Shown here: positions 35,107 to 44,128 of the stretch, piece by piece
Position numbering within the stretch: position 1 is the stretch's first letter
How the letters are laid out: each line of letters starts with the position of its first letter
From: Burkholderia sp. PAMC 26561
Lineage (GTDB): Bacteria; Pseudomonadota; Gammaproteobacteria; Burkholderiales; Burkholderiaceae
Reading direction: 5' to 3'
Length of the DNA stretch: 49,551 bases
NCBI RefSeq assembly: GCF_001557535.2
Contig: NZ_CP014312.1
Coordinates: 1-49,551, forward strand
Position numbers and translations under genes: made by a program
The notes under the pieces: model-generated
Seen by the model: the letters and a program-made list of their open reading frames with translations, nothing else
Database searches by the model: none
What the model was told of the DNA's origin: nothing

Positions 35107-35880
35107 ATGCCAACAGAGAGCCGGGGCCGTCATCGGCCGCGAATCTTGGATCAGGTCACAGCGAGTTTTGACCGAATGCACGAAGAGCATGTCGAGCAGC
35201 AGTGGGTGCGGCATGGCGAATTCGTCGCACAGCTGCGGGACCCGAATTTCGCGCAGGCTGTGGTCGCTGCTGCGTTGAGACACGTTGAGGAATGGGAAGC
35301 GGGAAAAGAACCTTCAGCCCAACGCTCTGGCTGGCGAGCAGTGCTCGCAATGGAGCCGGAACTCATTGCGGCAATATTAGAAGAAAACGCCCATCCGATA
35401 TTGCATATTCGCCACGGGCGGAGTCCGTTCTGGCGAGATCTGTCCGAAGCAGAAGATCGCCAGTTGAGGGAGGAGACGGCTCATCCTCGAGTGCAGAAAA
35501 AACCTGCCGGATCGTCCCATGACAAGTGTCGATTGTCTGTTGACGAAATAAGTAACTGGCTTTATCGTAGTGTCATGTCCGATACCGATTTCTCTCATCC
35601 TGGTACGCTGGTTCGCCAGAATTGCCTCGAACGCTTCGAGCTGTCTGTGACAGAGTGCGCGCGCGCGTTAGGCGTAAGCCGGCAAGCGTTGACGAATTTG
35701 CTGGGTGGCAAAGCGGGTATCTCGCCTGAAATGGCGTTGCGACTCGACCTGGCGTTCGGTGGAGGCGCAGAAACATGGTTGCAGCGTCAGTTGTTGCACG
35801 ATCTTTCGGAAGCACGAAAACGCTTGGCCCAGTTCAAGGTTGTACCGATCGCATCGGAGAGGCAGCCTGCGCTTTTTTGA
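35107..35880 (+). CDS. HigA-like HTH protein with long N-terminal extension
   Basis: A 257-residue protein from ATG 35107 (GGAAAG seven bases upstream). The last 80 residues are a HigA/VapI-type helix-turn-helix (HPGTLVRQNCLERFELSVTE; ALGVSRQALTNLLGGKAGIS; EMALRLDLAFGGGAETWL). The first 170 residues (DRMHEEHVEQQWVRHGEFVA; WRAVLAMEPELIAAILEENA) match nothing I know. No HigB toxin is adjacent, so it is not a standard toxin-antitoxin pair. It could be a regulator with a sensory N-terminus, or an antitoxin fused to its partner. Confidence 0.72.
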   Translation: MPTESRGRHRPRILDQVTASFDRMHEEHVEQQWVRHGEFVAQLRDPNFAQAVVAAALRHVEEWEAGKEPSAQRSGWRAVLAMEPELIAAILEENAHPILHIRHGRSPFWRDLSEAEDRQLREETAHPRVQKKPAGSSHDKCRLSVDEISNWLYRSVMSDTDFSHPGTLVRQNCLERFELSVTECARALGVSRQALTNLLGGKAGISPEMALRLDLAFGGGAETWLQRQLLHDLSEARKRLAQFKVVPIASERQPALF

Positions 35881-35934
35881 CCCGGGGTCAGTCTTTCAAC
35901 CACATTTGATTAATCTATACATTTAGGAGTCCAG

Positions 35935-36138
35935 ATGACACTGCCGCCGAGATTAAGTACCGAGCACATCGACTCTTTATTCGCAACGGGAGCCAAGCCA
36001 GAGGACGTTGTCATGCCATGTGAGCGTTGTGGCACGATGCCAGCCAGAAAAGTAAACCTTGTTGGCGAGGAAAAGCGGCTTTGCGCGTCATGCAATCACA
36101 ATTACTATTCAAGCAACTGGGAGATCTGGGCGGGTTGA
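35935..36138 (+). CDS. Small zinc-ribbon-like protein
   Basis: A 67-residue protein from ATG 35935 with TAGGAG upstream. It has two CxxC knuckles, CERC and CASC, 20 residues apart, separated by basic residues, and the ending NHNYYSSNWEIWAG. Probably a structural zinc fold; function unknown. It follows the HigA-like gene by 54 bp. Confidence 0.65.
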   Translation: MTLPPRLSTEHIDSLFATGAKPEDVVMPCERCGTMPARKVNLVGEEKRLCASCNHNYYSSNWEIWAG

Positions 36139-36164
36139 GGCAAGAGGGGGCGAGTGAGTTATCG

Positions 36165-36702
36165 TCAGCGAGAAAATGCCGGTTCTGTCGCCGTGAACAA
36201 CGCCCACAGCGGCTTGCGATAATCGCTGTGACGAAGTGCGAGCTGAGCAATGTTTTTCCAGATCTGGTGGGCGGGCATTTGACTTTTCTGCGCGGCTTCT
36301 TCGACGCTACGTACGACGACTGCGGCCGACACCTCATCAAGGAAGTGCCCGATATGCGCAAAAAACTTAGTAGGCACGACGCCCGTAGTGAGGATCATCA
36401 GCAAGTCGTCTTTCGTAAGAGAACCGCGATAACTTACGTTGCAGGACACCGCAGCCATCTGAAGGCCGTCGCCTTGTTTGTGCCCGGCCAGTAACTCGTA
36501 GGTGATGAAGTCAAGTCCCAGCACACGCAGGCGCTTGCGAATCCATTGGATCGCCGGCATTGGCCAGTTGCACAGCTTGCAGCAGTGTCAAACCCAGTGC
36601 CTGACACCGGGCGACGATTCGCTGGTCATCGGGCGGGTTTTGAATGTCTCTGGGCGCATAGAGGCCCGAGGTGGTCGTATCCATCACGGAGCAGTTGAAC
36701 AT
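36165..36702 (-). pseudogene. Unknown protein, possibly frameshifted near its N-terminus
   Basis: The main frame 36165-36560 encodes 131 residues (IRKRLRVLGLDFITYELLAG; AVVVRSVEEAAQKSQMPAHQ; WKNIAQLALRHSDYRKPLW). Its first ATG has no ribosome binding site. An overlapping frame 36511-36702 encodes a plausible N-terminal part (RDIQNPPDDQRIVARCQALG; LTLLQAVQLANAGD). Losing one base near 36550 would join them. No domain is recognised. It could instead be two short ORFs. It is convergent with the zinc-ribbon gene. Confidence 0.5.
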
Positions 36703-36789
36703 TAGCTTAGTATCAGTGTAATGGCAGCAGCGTGAGGTTTGTCCAAAAGAATCCAGCTACGAGCGGTAAGTCAGTAAAGTGGAGAAATG

Positions 36790-37326
36790 ATGCTGCTGTT
36801 TTTAGATACCGAGTACACCGGCTACGGTCCTTCGGCACCGAAACTGATCAGCCTTGCGTTGGTCGCCGAAGACGGGCAACGAGAATTTTATGTCGAGCTG
36901 ACCGACACGTGGCAAATTTCCGATTGCACTGATTTTGTTCGTAGCAAGGTAGTGCCGCTTCTTGGCGGATCCGGGCATAGGTTAGTTGAAGCACGCGCTA
37001 AGCTTCATGCGTGGTTAAGCGGCGCACCGCGCGCGGTTCAAGCCGCCTGTGATTCAGGAACTGACTTTGGGTTTTTAATGAATCTGTTGGGCACTGCTCG
37101 CGTTCCTAATCTGATGAAAAAGTATTTTGATTTACGTCCGTTGATTGACTCTACGGTTTATCACAGCAAGGTGGTGGCTGCATACCATAGCGACCCGCGC
37201 GAACATCACGCGTTGGTGGATGCACGAACCTATCGGCTTGGCTGGCTTGCATGGATGGACAGCCGAAAAAGGACGGGCACATTACGCAACCATAATTATT
37301 TGGATCCAGGCGGGCGTCACCGTTAA
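36790..37326 (+). CDS. DEDDh-type 3'-5' exonuclease
   Basis: A 178-residue exonuclease-fold protein; ATG 36790 gives better spacing from GGAG than 36787. Catalytic residues visible: Asp and Glu in LFLDTEYTG, a central Asp in ACDSGTDFGF, and His...Asp in EHHALVDARTYRLGW. This set is typical of small DnaQ/RNase T-like exonucleases. It degrades RNA or single-stranded DNA from the 3' end. Stands alone, promoter not identified. Confidence 0.78.
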   Translation: MLLFLDTEYTGYGPSAPKLISLALVAEDGQREFYVELTDTWQISDCTDFVRSKVVPLLGGSGHRLVEARAKLHAWLSGAPRAVQAACDSGTDFGFLMNLLGTARVPNLMKKYFDLRPLIDSTVYHSKVVAAYHSDPREHHALVDARTYRLGWLAWMDSRKRTGTLRNHNYLDPGGRHR

Positions 37327-37657
37327 TGAAAATTGCTAGTCAACTTTAGGCGTTTAGCATTGTGAATTGACGTGGCGATCGTTCTACGGATGCGTAGAGG
37401 CAAGAGAATTAACGGTGCGATCAAAGCCCGCAATCATCCGGATTCGGCCAAGCGAAGTCGTTAGTTGTTGGCGGTGAGCGGGCAGCGATGCCAACGGTTC
37501 ACTCTTGAACCGAATTGATTTATTGCCTCGCCACGGAAAATCACGGCAACTGTGGAACCGTCTTTGACCACGCATAAATTTTTCGGTTTTACTCGAAGAT
37601 TATTGAAAAATGGCGGCCTTGGGTTGCCTAACATAAAAGTACGGGGGTTCTGAACTA
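37327..37657. other. Intergenic stretch without supported gene
   Basis: No gene, repeat or terminator stands out. It is more AT-rich near its right end (AATTTTTCGG, ATTATTGAAAAATGG), where the promoter of the DUF262 gene would be expected, but no clear -35/-10 pair is assigned. Confidence 0.5.
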
Positions 37658-39610
37658 ATGGCCAAGACGACTTTCGACACAAATCCGGTATCACTCCAGA
37701 CGCTGCTTACGACTTGCGAGGACGGGAAGCTGCAGCTGCCAGACTTCCAGCGGAGCTGGGTGTGGGAAGAAGAACGCATTATGAGTCTCATCGCGTCCGT
37801 TTCGCGGGGATTCCCGATGGGAGCGCTGATGTCCCTCAAGTCGAAGATCGACACGGGTGTGGTCTTCGCTTATCGGCCCATTGAAGGTGCCCCGGTAGCG
37901 GCCCAAACGAAACCCGAACAGCTGTTGCTCGACGGTCAGCAGCGCATGACTTCGCTTTATCAAAGCTGCATGCGCCGGCAAGTTGTTTCCACCATCACTG
38001 CCAAAAAGCGGCTGGTCAAGCGGTGGTTCTACATCGACATTCGTAAGGCGCTAAATACCGAAACCGACCGCGACTCGGCGATCTTCGCAGTGCCCGAAGA
38101 CCGTAAGCTGAAGGAAAATTTTGACAAGGACATTGCGCTTGACCTGTCGTCGCCGGAGCTTGAATATGAGAACCTGATGTATCCGCTCAATCAAGCGTTC
38201 AACTGGGACACATGGCAAGAGGAATTCGGCGATTTCTGGATTGCCAAAGGCAAGCCCGAGGTGCGCGAAGTTTTTAAAGAATTTAAAAACGACGTATTGA
38301 AAAACTTCACCGAATACCAGGTGCCCGTCATTGCCCTCGGTGCTGACACCTCCCATGAAGCAGTCTGCCTTGTCTTTGAGAAGGTCAACACGGGGGGCAA
38401 GGCGTTGGATGCCTTCGAGTTGCTCACTGCCATGTATGCCGCCCAGGGCTACAAGCTACGCGATGACTGGCTCGGCGACGAGAAATCCGATAACGCCGAT
38501 CGCAAGCTCGGAATTCACAAACGTCTCGGAAATTTCGGCAGCGCCGCCGGCCAGGCGCAAGGTGTGCTGGCCAACGTGGCCGCCACTGATTTTCTGCAGG
38601 CCATTGCACTGTTGCACACCAAGGAACTGCGCCTCGCCGCAATATCTGACCCAACCAAGAAAGAAAATGACTGGCCCGCCATTCGGGCCACGCGCCAATC
38701 ATTACTTGATCTGCCTCTGACCGCTTACAAGAAGCACTGCAATGCTGTGCGTGCCGGATTTGAGCGCGCGGCTAAATTCCTGCGCCAACAACAAATACAC
38801 CGCGTCGCTGATCTGCCCTACCAGACGCAACTCGTTCCCCTTGCAGCCATCTTTGCTGAGATCGGCGACAAGGCTGAGCACACGACCAACAACGACAAGA
38901 TTGCCCGCTGGTACTGGTGCGGCGTGTTTGGTGAACTTTACGGCTCGACAGTCGAAAGCCGTTTTGCCAAGGACATCCTTGAAGTGCCAGCCTGGCTTGA
39001 TGGCGGCCCGAAACCCACCACTGTCACCGATGGGGTGCTGCGCGCCGACCGCCTGCTAACCATGCGCTCGCGACTCTCTGCCGCCTACAAGGGCTTGCAA
39101 GCGCTCCTTCTGCGCGAGGGTGCTATCGACTTCCGTAGCGGTCAAACCTTTGACCAAATCGTCTTCTTTGACGAAGCCGTCGACATTCACCATATCTTCC
39201 CTAAAGCTTGGTGCGAGTCGCAGAAGCTGCCGGCTTCACTCTACGACTCCGTCGTCAACAAGACCCCGCTTGGCTATCGCACGAACCGCATCATTGGTGG
39301 TGTTGCACCTTCCAGCTATCTCGAAAAGCTGGAAAAGGGAAAGGCTGGCCCAAACGGGCAAATCATCGAACCACCCATCGCCAAAGCTGCACTTGCCGAC
39401 TATCTGAAATCGCACTGCATCCCAGTTCCAGAAATTTACGCTAACGACTTTACCGGGTTCATGGCCGCCCGCCAGAAGCTGCTTATGGAACTAGTGGCGC
39501 GTATCACTGGCCATACTGCGCTGACCACTGATGAAACTGCCGACGAAGGCGAAGACATACCCACTGCAATGGCGCACGACAGTGGCCTCGAACTCTTAGA
39601 AGGCGCCTAA
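37658..39610 (+). CDS. DUF262/DUF1524 GmrSD-like nuclease protein
   Basis: A 650-residue protein. The N-terminal DUF262 (ParB/Srx-fold) has LPDFQRSWVW at 27-36 and LLLDGQQRMTSL at about 89-100, the NTP-binding motif of GmrS. The C-terminal DUF1524 has the His-Me nuclease motif DIHHIFPKAW with His511 and His512, as in GmrD. Single-chain GmrSD-like enzymes act as type IV restriction or anti-phage proteins on modified DNA. A stand-alone gene here; the target is not shown. It is intact and next to a signalling pair that may or may not be related. Confidence 0.88.
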   Translation: MAKTTFDTNPVSLQTLLTTCEDGKLQLPDFQRSWVWEEERIMSLIASVSRGFPMGALMSLKSKIDTGVVFAYRPIEGAPVAAQTKPEQLLLDGQQRMTSLYQSCMRRQVVSTITAKKRLVKRWFYIDIRKALNTETDRDSAIFAVPEDRKLKENFDKDIALDLSSPELEYENLMYPLNQAFNWDTWQEEFGDFWIAKGKPEVREVFKEFKNDVLKNFTEYQVPVIALGADTSHEAVCLVFEKVNTGGKALDAFELLTAMYAAQGYKLRDDWLGDEKSDNADRKLGIHKRLGNFGSAAGQAQGVLANVAATDFLQAIALLHTKELRLAAISDPTKKENDWPAIRATRQSLLDLPLTAYKKHCNAVRAGFERAAKFLRQQQIHRVADLPYQTQLVPLAAIFAEIGDKAEHTTNNDKIARWYWCGVFGELYGSTVESRFAKDILEVPAWLDGGPKPTTVTDGVLRADRLLTMRSRLSAAYKGLQALLLREGAIDFRSGQTFDQIVFFDEAVDIHHIFPKAWCESQKLPASLYDSVVNKTPLGYRTNRIIGGVAPSSYLEKLEKGKAGPNGQIIEPPIAKAALADYLKSHCIPVPEIYANDFTGFMAARQKLLMELVARITGHTALTTDETADEGEDIPTAMAHDSGLELLEGA

Positions 39611-40075
39611 TTGCACTCGTTTAAGTAAGCGAATTGACAACGGTTAGTGGCAGCCTCGGCCGGGGTCACCAGACAGGATCCGGCCAAGTACCGACTCTCG
39701 CTGGCAAATACACACGGACGCTCGAACGTCCCTGCATTGTTCGCCAATTGACACTTGACGGATCACTCCATTCCCTTTGCGTCAAGCGCCCCATTCAGCA
39801 TAAAAGCATCAACTTTCTCGGCGCTCGTATCGCAAAGGTTCCTATCCAGGCGGGCGCTCCTGCGGTCAACCAGGATGCCTTAGCGTGTACTCCATTGCGA
39901 CCGTCACGGTTAGCCAACGAAAGTAGTCCGAAGCATCCGAAAGCTATTCTTCAAGTACCGGGTGTGCGGATCAAACCCCAAAACAACAGGCAGAGTCGCC
40001 GCTTGACAGCAGTGATCGCATGTATCTATATTTTCGATCTAAACATTTAGTTACAACTAGCTTGCGGAGACGATC
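39611..40075. other. Intergenic stretch without supported gene
   Basis: A 138-codon open frame exists at 39634-40050 but starts with TTG, lacks a ribosome binding site and shows no protein-like composition. An AT-rich part at 40005-40050 likely contains the promoter of the receiver-kinase pair. Nothing else is seen. Confidence 0.45.
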
Positions 40076-40723
40076 GTGTTTGATTTACTTGAAAAAAATA
40101 AAGAATGGTTCTTCAGTGGCTCAGGGATAACGATTATTCTAACGGGGCTGGCAATCATTGCAGCGTTTGCGACCTATATCAACAATAAGACTAGGAAATC
40201 TCAAGAGAGCAGTGCTCCACAGCATGCGCCAAACGTATCTCAAAACGTTACTCAGCATGGTTTTTTAGGGAGCCGTGAAGCGACAAGCGAGAACCCACAA
40301 TTGACCGCACAAGCCGCGCCTGATCGTGACTCGGTAATGCAAAAAACACGAATTTTATTCATTGATGATCAAACCGATTTTCCCGTTATAAAAATAATAC
40401 GGCAAGCCGGGTGGAAAAACGTTTCAATTAAAAAAGATATCGTAAATTTTAGCACGCCAGAAATCGGTGCGATCGATATATTCTTCGTTGATATTCAGGG
40501 CGTGGGAAAGGCACTCGGGTTCACTGACGAAGGTCTGGGTCTGGCCAAGGCACTAAAGAGTCATTTTGGAAAAGACAAAAAGGTTGTGATTTACTCAGCG
40601 GAACCTCGCGGCGAAACGTTTCACGATGCTTGGGGCGTAACGGACGGCCGCCTCCGAAAGAATGCCGATCCATATGAATATCTTCAACTGCTTTATCAGC
40701 TGAGTGGGTTGACCAATGTTTGA
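40076..40723 (+). CDS. Membrane-anchored receiver-domain protein
   Basis: A 215-residue protein from GTG 40076 (GGAG upstream). Residues 1-12 include KNKEWFFSGSG, a short lead-in seen before many membrane anchors, then one transmembrane helix at about 16-34 (GITIILTGLAIIAAFA). A flexible linker follows (about 38-88) and then a receiver domain from about 90: acidic pair Asp97/Asp98 in FIDDQ, phospho-acceptor Asp139 in FFVDIQ, Ser174 in VIYSAE and Lys195. There is no DNA-binding or enzymatic output. The gene overlaps the kinase gene by 8 bases. A receiver fixed in the membrane suggests a localized effector or switch. Confidence 0.78.
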   Translation: MFDLLEKNKEWFFSGSGITIILTGLAIIAAFATYINNKTRKSQESSAPQHAPNVSQNVTQHGFLGSREATSENPQLTAQAAPDRDSVMQKTRILFIDDQTDFPVIKIIRQAGWKNVSIKKDIVNFSTPEIGAIDIFFVDIQGVGKALGFTDEGLGLAKALKSHFGKDKKVVIYSAEPRGETFHDAWGVTDGRLRKNADPYEYLQLLYQLSGLTNV

Positions 40724-41801
40724 TCGCTCGCATGTTCTGCTGATTGATGCTGCAGGCGGCAAACTGCTCTCCCAAATAGATCCCGGCTGTGAGCAATGTC
40801 TGAAAAGCTGCCACGTCGAGTCGGAATTGACGATGTCATGTGGGAAATCGGGTCCACGTCGACGCGGAATTTTGACAAGCGAAGCAATTGGCACAGCCTT
40901 TTTATGCAGCCCTGAAGCTAACGACCTCAGTAGCAGCAAGCGCTTTCGCGCAAAGCTCTCACTGTTGCATGGGACCCTTCCTATGGCAATCGATGTGCGC
41001 AACGCGGCGCGAACCGAAGGCCGCAGAGAGGCCAGTCGAATTGTCCATAATCTTCGGACTCTAAGCGGTCGAGTATCTTTGGAAATTTATAGCCTGGCGA
41101 ATCAGGACAGCTTGACGGCAGATGCTCAATCTCAACTTAATACTTTGAAACGCAATATTGCTGGAAACCAAGAGGAAACCGCATCTGCTCTGTTACGTTT
41201 GTTAAAAAATTCTCAGGCGATGTCCAACGAGTTTGCCGTTTTGGAACGCTTAAATCCTCAACGACGCATCGATATTAAGCCTTTATGGCACACGATTCAT
41301 AAGGTGGTAAAAAATAGCACTAGTCTCTTCTTCCAAGAACTTCAGCAAAAGTCGATAAAAATAAGCCAGTCAAACTGCAATTATGAGGTTTTGATTGACT
41401 ATGAAACGTTTAGCGCCGGGTTTTACTATATTTTAGAAAATGCGTGCAAGTATTCCGCGCATTCAAGCTCGATAGCCATTTCCTTTGTTTCCGATGGTGT
41501 TGGATCGCTTGTTCTGAGCTTGTCCATGAATAGCCTTGAGGTGAAATGCGATGAAGCCGACAAGATATTTAGCGAAAGTTACTCTGGCGAAGCCGCAATT
41601 GCGAGAAAATCGAATGGAATGGGGCTCGGAATGTTCCTTGCACGCGAGCTTTTTCAAATCAGCGGAATAGGCGTTCAGTTTTATCCGGGAGTGCCAACGA
41701 GAAATTCATTTAAAGAAATGGCTTACGCACAGAACACATTGGAAATAACATTTCCAAAAGCGATTGTAAAGCTTGGCCTGCCGCCCCGTACTGTTAGATA
41801 G
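40716..41801 (+). CDS. Histidine kinase with Cys-rich N-terminus, paired with membrane receiver
   Basis: A 361-residue soluble kinase. The N-terminus has a cysteine cluster at Cys25, Cys28, Cys32 and Cys42 (PGCEQCLKSCH), a possible metal or redox sensor. A helical part carries His111 in IVHNLRTLSG, the likely phosphorylation site in an HisKA-like helix. The C-terminal ATPase domain shows YYILENACKYS (N box), IFSESYSG and GMGLGMFLAREL (G2 box). A canonical DxGxG G1 box is not evident (SLSMNSLEVKCDEADK), so ATP binding is atypical. The gene overlaps and is coupled to the receiver gene, so the receiver is its probable substrate. Confidence 0.8.
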   Translation: MFDRSHVLLIDAAGGKLLSQIDPGCEQCLKSCHVESELTMSCGKSGPRRRGILTSEAIGTAFLCSPEANDLSSSKRFRAKLSLLHGTLPMAIDVRNAARTEGRREASRIVHNLRTLSGRVSLEIYSLANQDSLTADAQSQLNTLKRNIAGNQEETASALLRLLKNSQAMSNEFAVLERLNPQRRIDIKPLWHTIHKVVKNSTSLFFQELQQKSIKISQSNCNYEVLIDYETFSAGFYYILENACKYSAHSSSIAISFVSDGVGSLVLSLSMNSLEVKCDEADKIFSESYSGEAAIARKSNGMGLGMFLARELFQISGIGVQFYPGVPTRNSFKEMAYAQNTLEITFPKAIVKLGLPPRTVR

Positions 41802-42192
41802 CCGCCTTAGTTGACCAATCAAAACCTTGAAGACGTTGAAAAGGTGCGCCGTCCGGATCGTTTGCTCCGGTACGAAAAAACTAAAAGTAGAATGGCTGCT
41901 GAACATCCTATTGCAGTCAGTCGACTTCACCGCTGCCAAATGGCTGAGATGGGTCGGGAAGTGACTCTCGCCTGGTAGAGACAAGGGGTGCGGATTAGAT
42001 CAGGTGTTATGTCAACGCCGACGCTGAGATCGTATGTAGCAAGCAAGCCCGACGCCAGCAGCTAACAGGTGGTCGCGTCCGAAAGCAAATAGCCCTCCAA
42101 TCACGCGACAGTTGCCAATTTTCTACTATTTATGCGCTTAAAGGCTTTGCCAGCGTTTGCAACCTCGCCTTATGCGTGTCTAGGCTCGGGTA
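41802..42192. other. Intergenic stretch without supported gene
   Basis: No gene or RNA supported. A GTCCGGATCGTTTGCTCCGG stretch contains a weak CCGGA/TCCGG inverted repeat that could be a terminator stem without a T tract. Nothing else is seen. Confidence 0.45.
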
Positions 42193-42498
42193 ATGCGCTT
42201 TCATTCCGTCATCCTAGAAAAAGCGCCACACATGCGTGAAAAAATAAAAGAAGCATTAGCTTTACCTCGTGCTCACATCATGTCAGCCAGAAATGCTGAT
42301 GTGATTCTTGATCATTTATCATCCATGGTTAGTGAGACAGGGCGTTATGGCGGTCGCATCAAACGTATCCATGGAATGGATCTTCGATATTGGACCGGCA
42401 GAATAAACACGGTGATAGATCAGACGATTTTGTTTTCTCCGCAGCAGGAACGTGCCAAACGCCTGCTGGCCAAGCTGGTTTCTTCCGATCGTGAGTGA
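42193..42498 (+). CDS. Unknown small protein
   Basis: A 101-residue protein from ATG 42193, or possibly from the internal ATG (MREKIKEALALPRAHIMSAR) 13 codons later. It is basic and helical, with YGGRIKRIHGMDLRYWTGRI near the middle and QQERAKRLLAKLV at the end. No domain recognised. It precedes the RsbR-type kinase by about 190 bp on the same strand. Confidence 0.5.
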   Translation: MRFHSVILEKAPHMREKIKEALALPRAHIMSARNADVILDHLSSMVSETGRYGGRIKRIHGMDLRYWTGRINTVIDQTILFSPQQERAKRLLAKLVSSDRE

Positions 42499-42684
42499 TG
42501 ACGTTATCAATCCTTGAAGGTTAGACAAAAGCCTCATACTGAGCAGATGCGCGTTCATTTTTCCCATCAGCTTTTTGATAACAGAACGCGCACTACGCCT
42601 GCGCCGCCCAGCGCCCGCAGCGCACCTTTTTTTGCCAGAACACCGGCTTAGGCCGAACAGCCGCAGAAAAGTGGGGTGTTGCCG

Positions 42685-43818
42685 ATGATGCACGATTTTT
42701 TGTTCAATAACCGCGTTGAGCTTATAGCCCGGTGCCGAGCGAAAGTGGCGTTAAGACCTTCGCGGGAGGCGACGGTCGATCAACTTGAAAATGGCGTTCC
42801 GCTGTTTTTAGATCAGCTGATCAGGACGTTGCGAGTGGAGCAGACGGCCGAGCCGCTGGATAGCCGTACGATTTCTGGACCAGCAGGCGGCGGCGTAACC
42901 TCAGAAATGGGTACGTCTGCGGCACTGCATGGTAGAGCCCTGCTTGACCTCGGGTTTAATGTAAGCCAAGTGGTGCATGACTACGGCGACCTTTGCCAAG
43001 CCATCACCGACCTCGCCTACGAGCGAGATGCTCCCTTTGCGGTGGATGAGTTCAGGACGCTCAACCGTTGCCTGGACAATGCGATTGCCGACGCAGTCAC
43101 CGAATTTGGTTACCAACGCGATAATATTGCTGCTGAAAGGCAAACCCTAGAAGCCAATGAGCAGGCGGGTTTCTTCGCCCACGAGCTTAGGAATTATCTC
43201 AACACGGCCTCGCTCGCTTTTGATGCTGCCCATGCGGGAAATTTAACGCTCTCAGGCGCGACGGGGACGCTGTTAAAACGAAGCTTGACCGGATTGCGCG
43301 ACCTCATTGATCGTTCACTGAATGAGGTTCGAGAAAAGACGGGGAATCCAGCTTTTGCGGACGTGTTTTCGATAGCGGAGTTTATTGTCGAGGTGCGGCA
43401 TGCGGCGGAACTCGCAGCGCGCGTGAGAGGATGCAAGTTCTCGGTGTCCCATGTCGAGCCCCAGCTTGCCGTTAAGGGTGATCGGGATCTGCTCTATGCT
43501 GCGCTGGGCAACCTGCTGCAAAACGCATTCAAATTTACATATGCCCATAGCGAAGTGATGTTGCGGGTCCATGCTGTTGCGGATCGTATTTTGATCGACG
43601 TAGAAGACCACTGTGGGGGGTTGCAGCCAGAAAGCGTTGCCTTGTTGTTTCAACCGTTCAAGCAGTACTCGACCGACAAGAGCGGCTTGGGACTGGGCCT
43701 ATCGATCGCCCGGCGAAGTGTCGAATCCTATGGTGGCACGCTCACCGCTCTGGACAAACCGGGCGTTGGGTGCATTTTTACGATCGACCTTCCCCGGTAT
43801 GCAATGCCGGTTCTATAA
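42685..43818 (+). CDS. RsbRD-type sensor histidine kinase
   Basis: A 377-residue soluble kinase (ATG 42685). The N-terminal 150 residues resemble the RsbRD-N globin-like sensory region (FLFNNRVELIARCRAKVALR; LDLGFNVSQVVHDYGDLCQA). His166 in FFAHELRNYLN is the phosphorylation site. The ATPase domain shows LGNLLQNAFKFT (N box), DVEDHCGGL (G1), FQPFKQYSTDKSGLGLGLSI (F and G2). It probably works with the CheY-like protein encoded at 44361-44792. Complete. Confidence 0.88.
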   Translation: MMHDFLFNNRVELIARCRAKVALRPSREATVDQLENGVPLFLDQLIRTLRVEQTAEPLDSRTISGPAGGGVTSEMGTSAALHGRALLDLGFNVSQVVHDYGDLCQAITDLAYERDAPFAVDEFRTLNRCLDNAIADAVTEFGYQRDNIAAERQTLEANEQAGFFAHELRNYLNTASLAFDAAHAGNLTLSGATGTLLKRSLTGLRDLIDRSLNEVREKTGNPAFADVFSIAEFIVEVRHAAELAARVRGCKFSVSHVEPQLAVKGDRDLLYAALGNLLQNAFKFTYAHSEVMLRVHAVADRILIDVEDHCGGLQPESVALLFQPFKQYSTDKSGLGLGLSIARRSVESYGGTLTALDKPGVGCIFTIDLPRYAMPVL

Positions 43819-44064
43819 GCGTCGAGGAATCAGCAACAACTCGCTAATGCGCGTTGCCGCCTCGCGGTAACGCCCAAAAAACAAATCCTCACGCGCGAGA
43901 AAAACTGACGTCTTCTCGGCCGGGTTGAGCCCGGCGATCTGATCCAGATGCTCGATCAGAATTTGAATTTCGTGGGGAGAGATCGTTGCCCCCGCTGTCA
44001 CCAGCTGGTGAGACATACAGGACGCCAGCACGAACGCATCATCGTCGGTGAGGTGTTGGTTCAT
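43813..44064 (-). CDS. Unknown small helical protein
   Basis: An 83-residue acidic helical protein from ATG 44064 (MNQHLTDDDAFVLASCMSHQ), with HEIQILIEHLDQIAGLNP and FFGRYREAATRISELLLIPR. Its end overlaps the kinase end by six bases on the opposite strand. No domain recognised. It is probably part of this signalling cluster. Confidence 0.6.
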   Translation of the reverse strand: MNQHLTDDDAFVLASCMSHQLVTAGATISPHEIQILIEHLDQIAGLNPAEKTSVFLAREDLFFGRYREAATRISELLLIPRRL

Positions 44065-44128
44065 TGAGGTTCCTAACTCACCATCCCCGAAACCGGACCT
44101 GCATGCTGAGGCTACACGGAGGAGGCGT

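Noticed and set aside
39634..40050. 138-codon frame between the DUF262 gene and the receiver gene
   Set aside because: TTG start, no ribosome binding site, no protein-like pattern, ends in the AT-rich promoter region.
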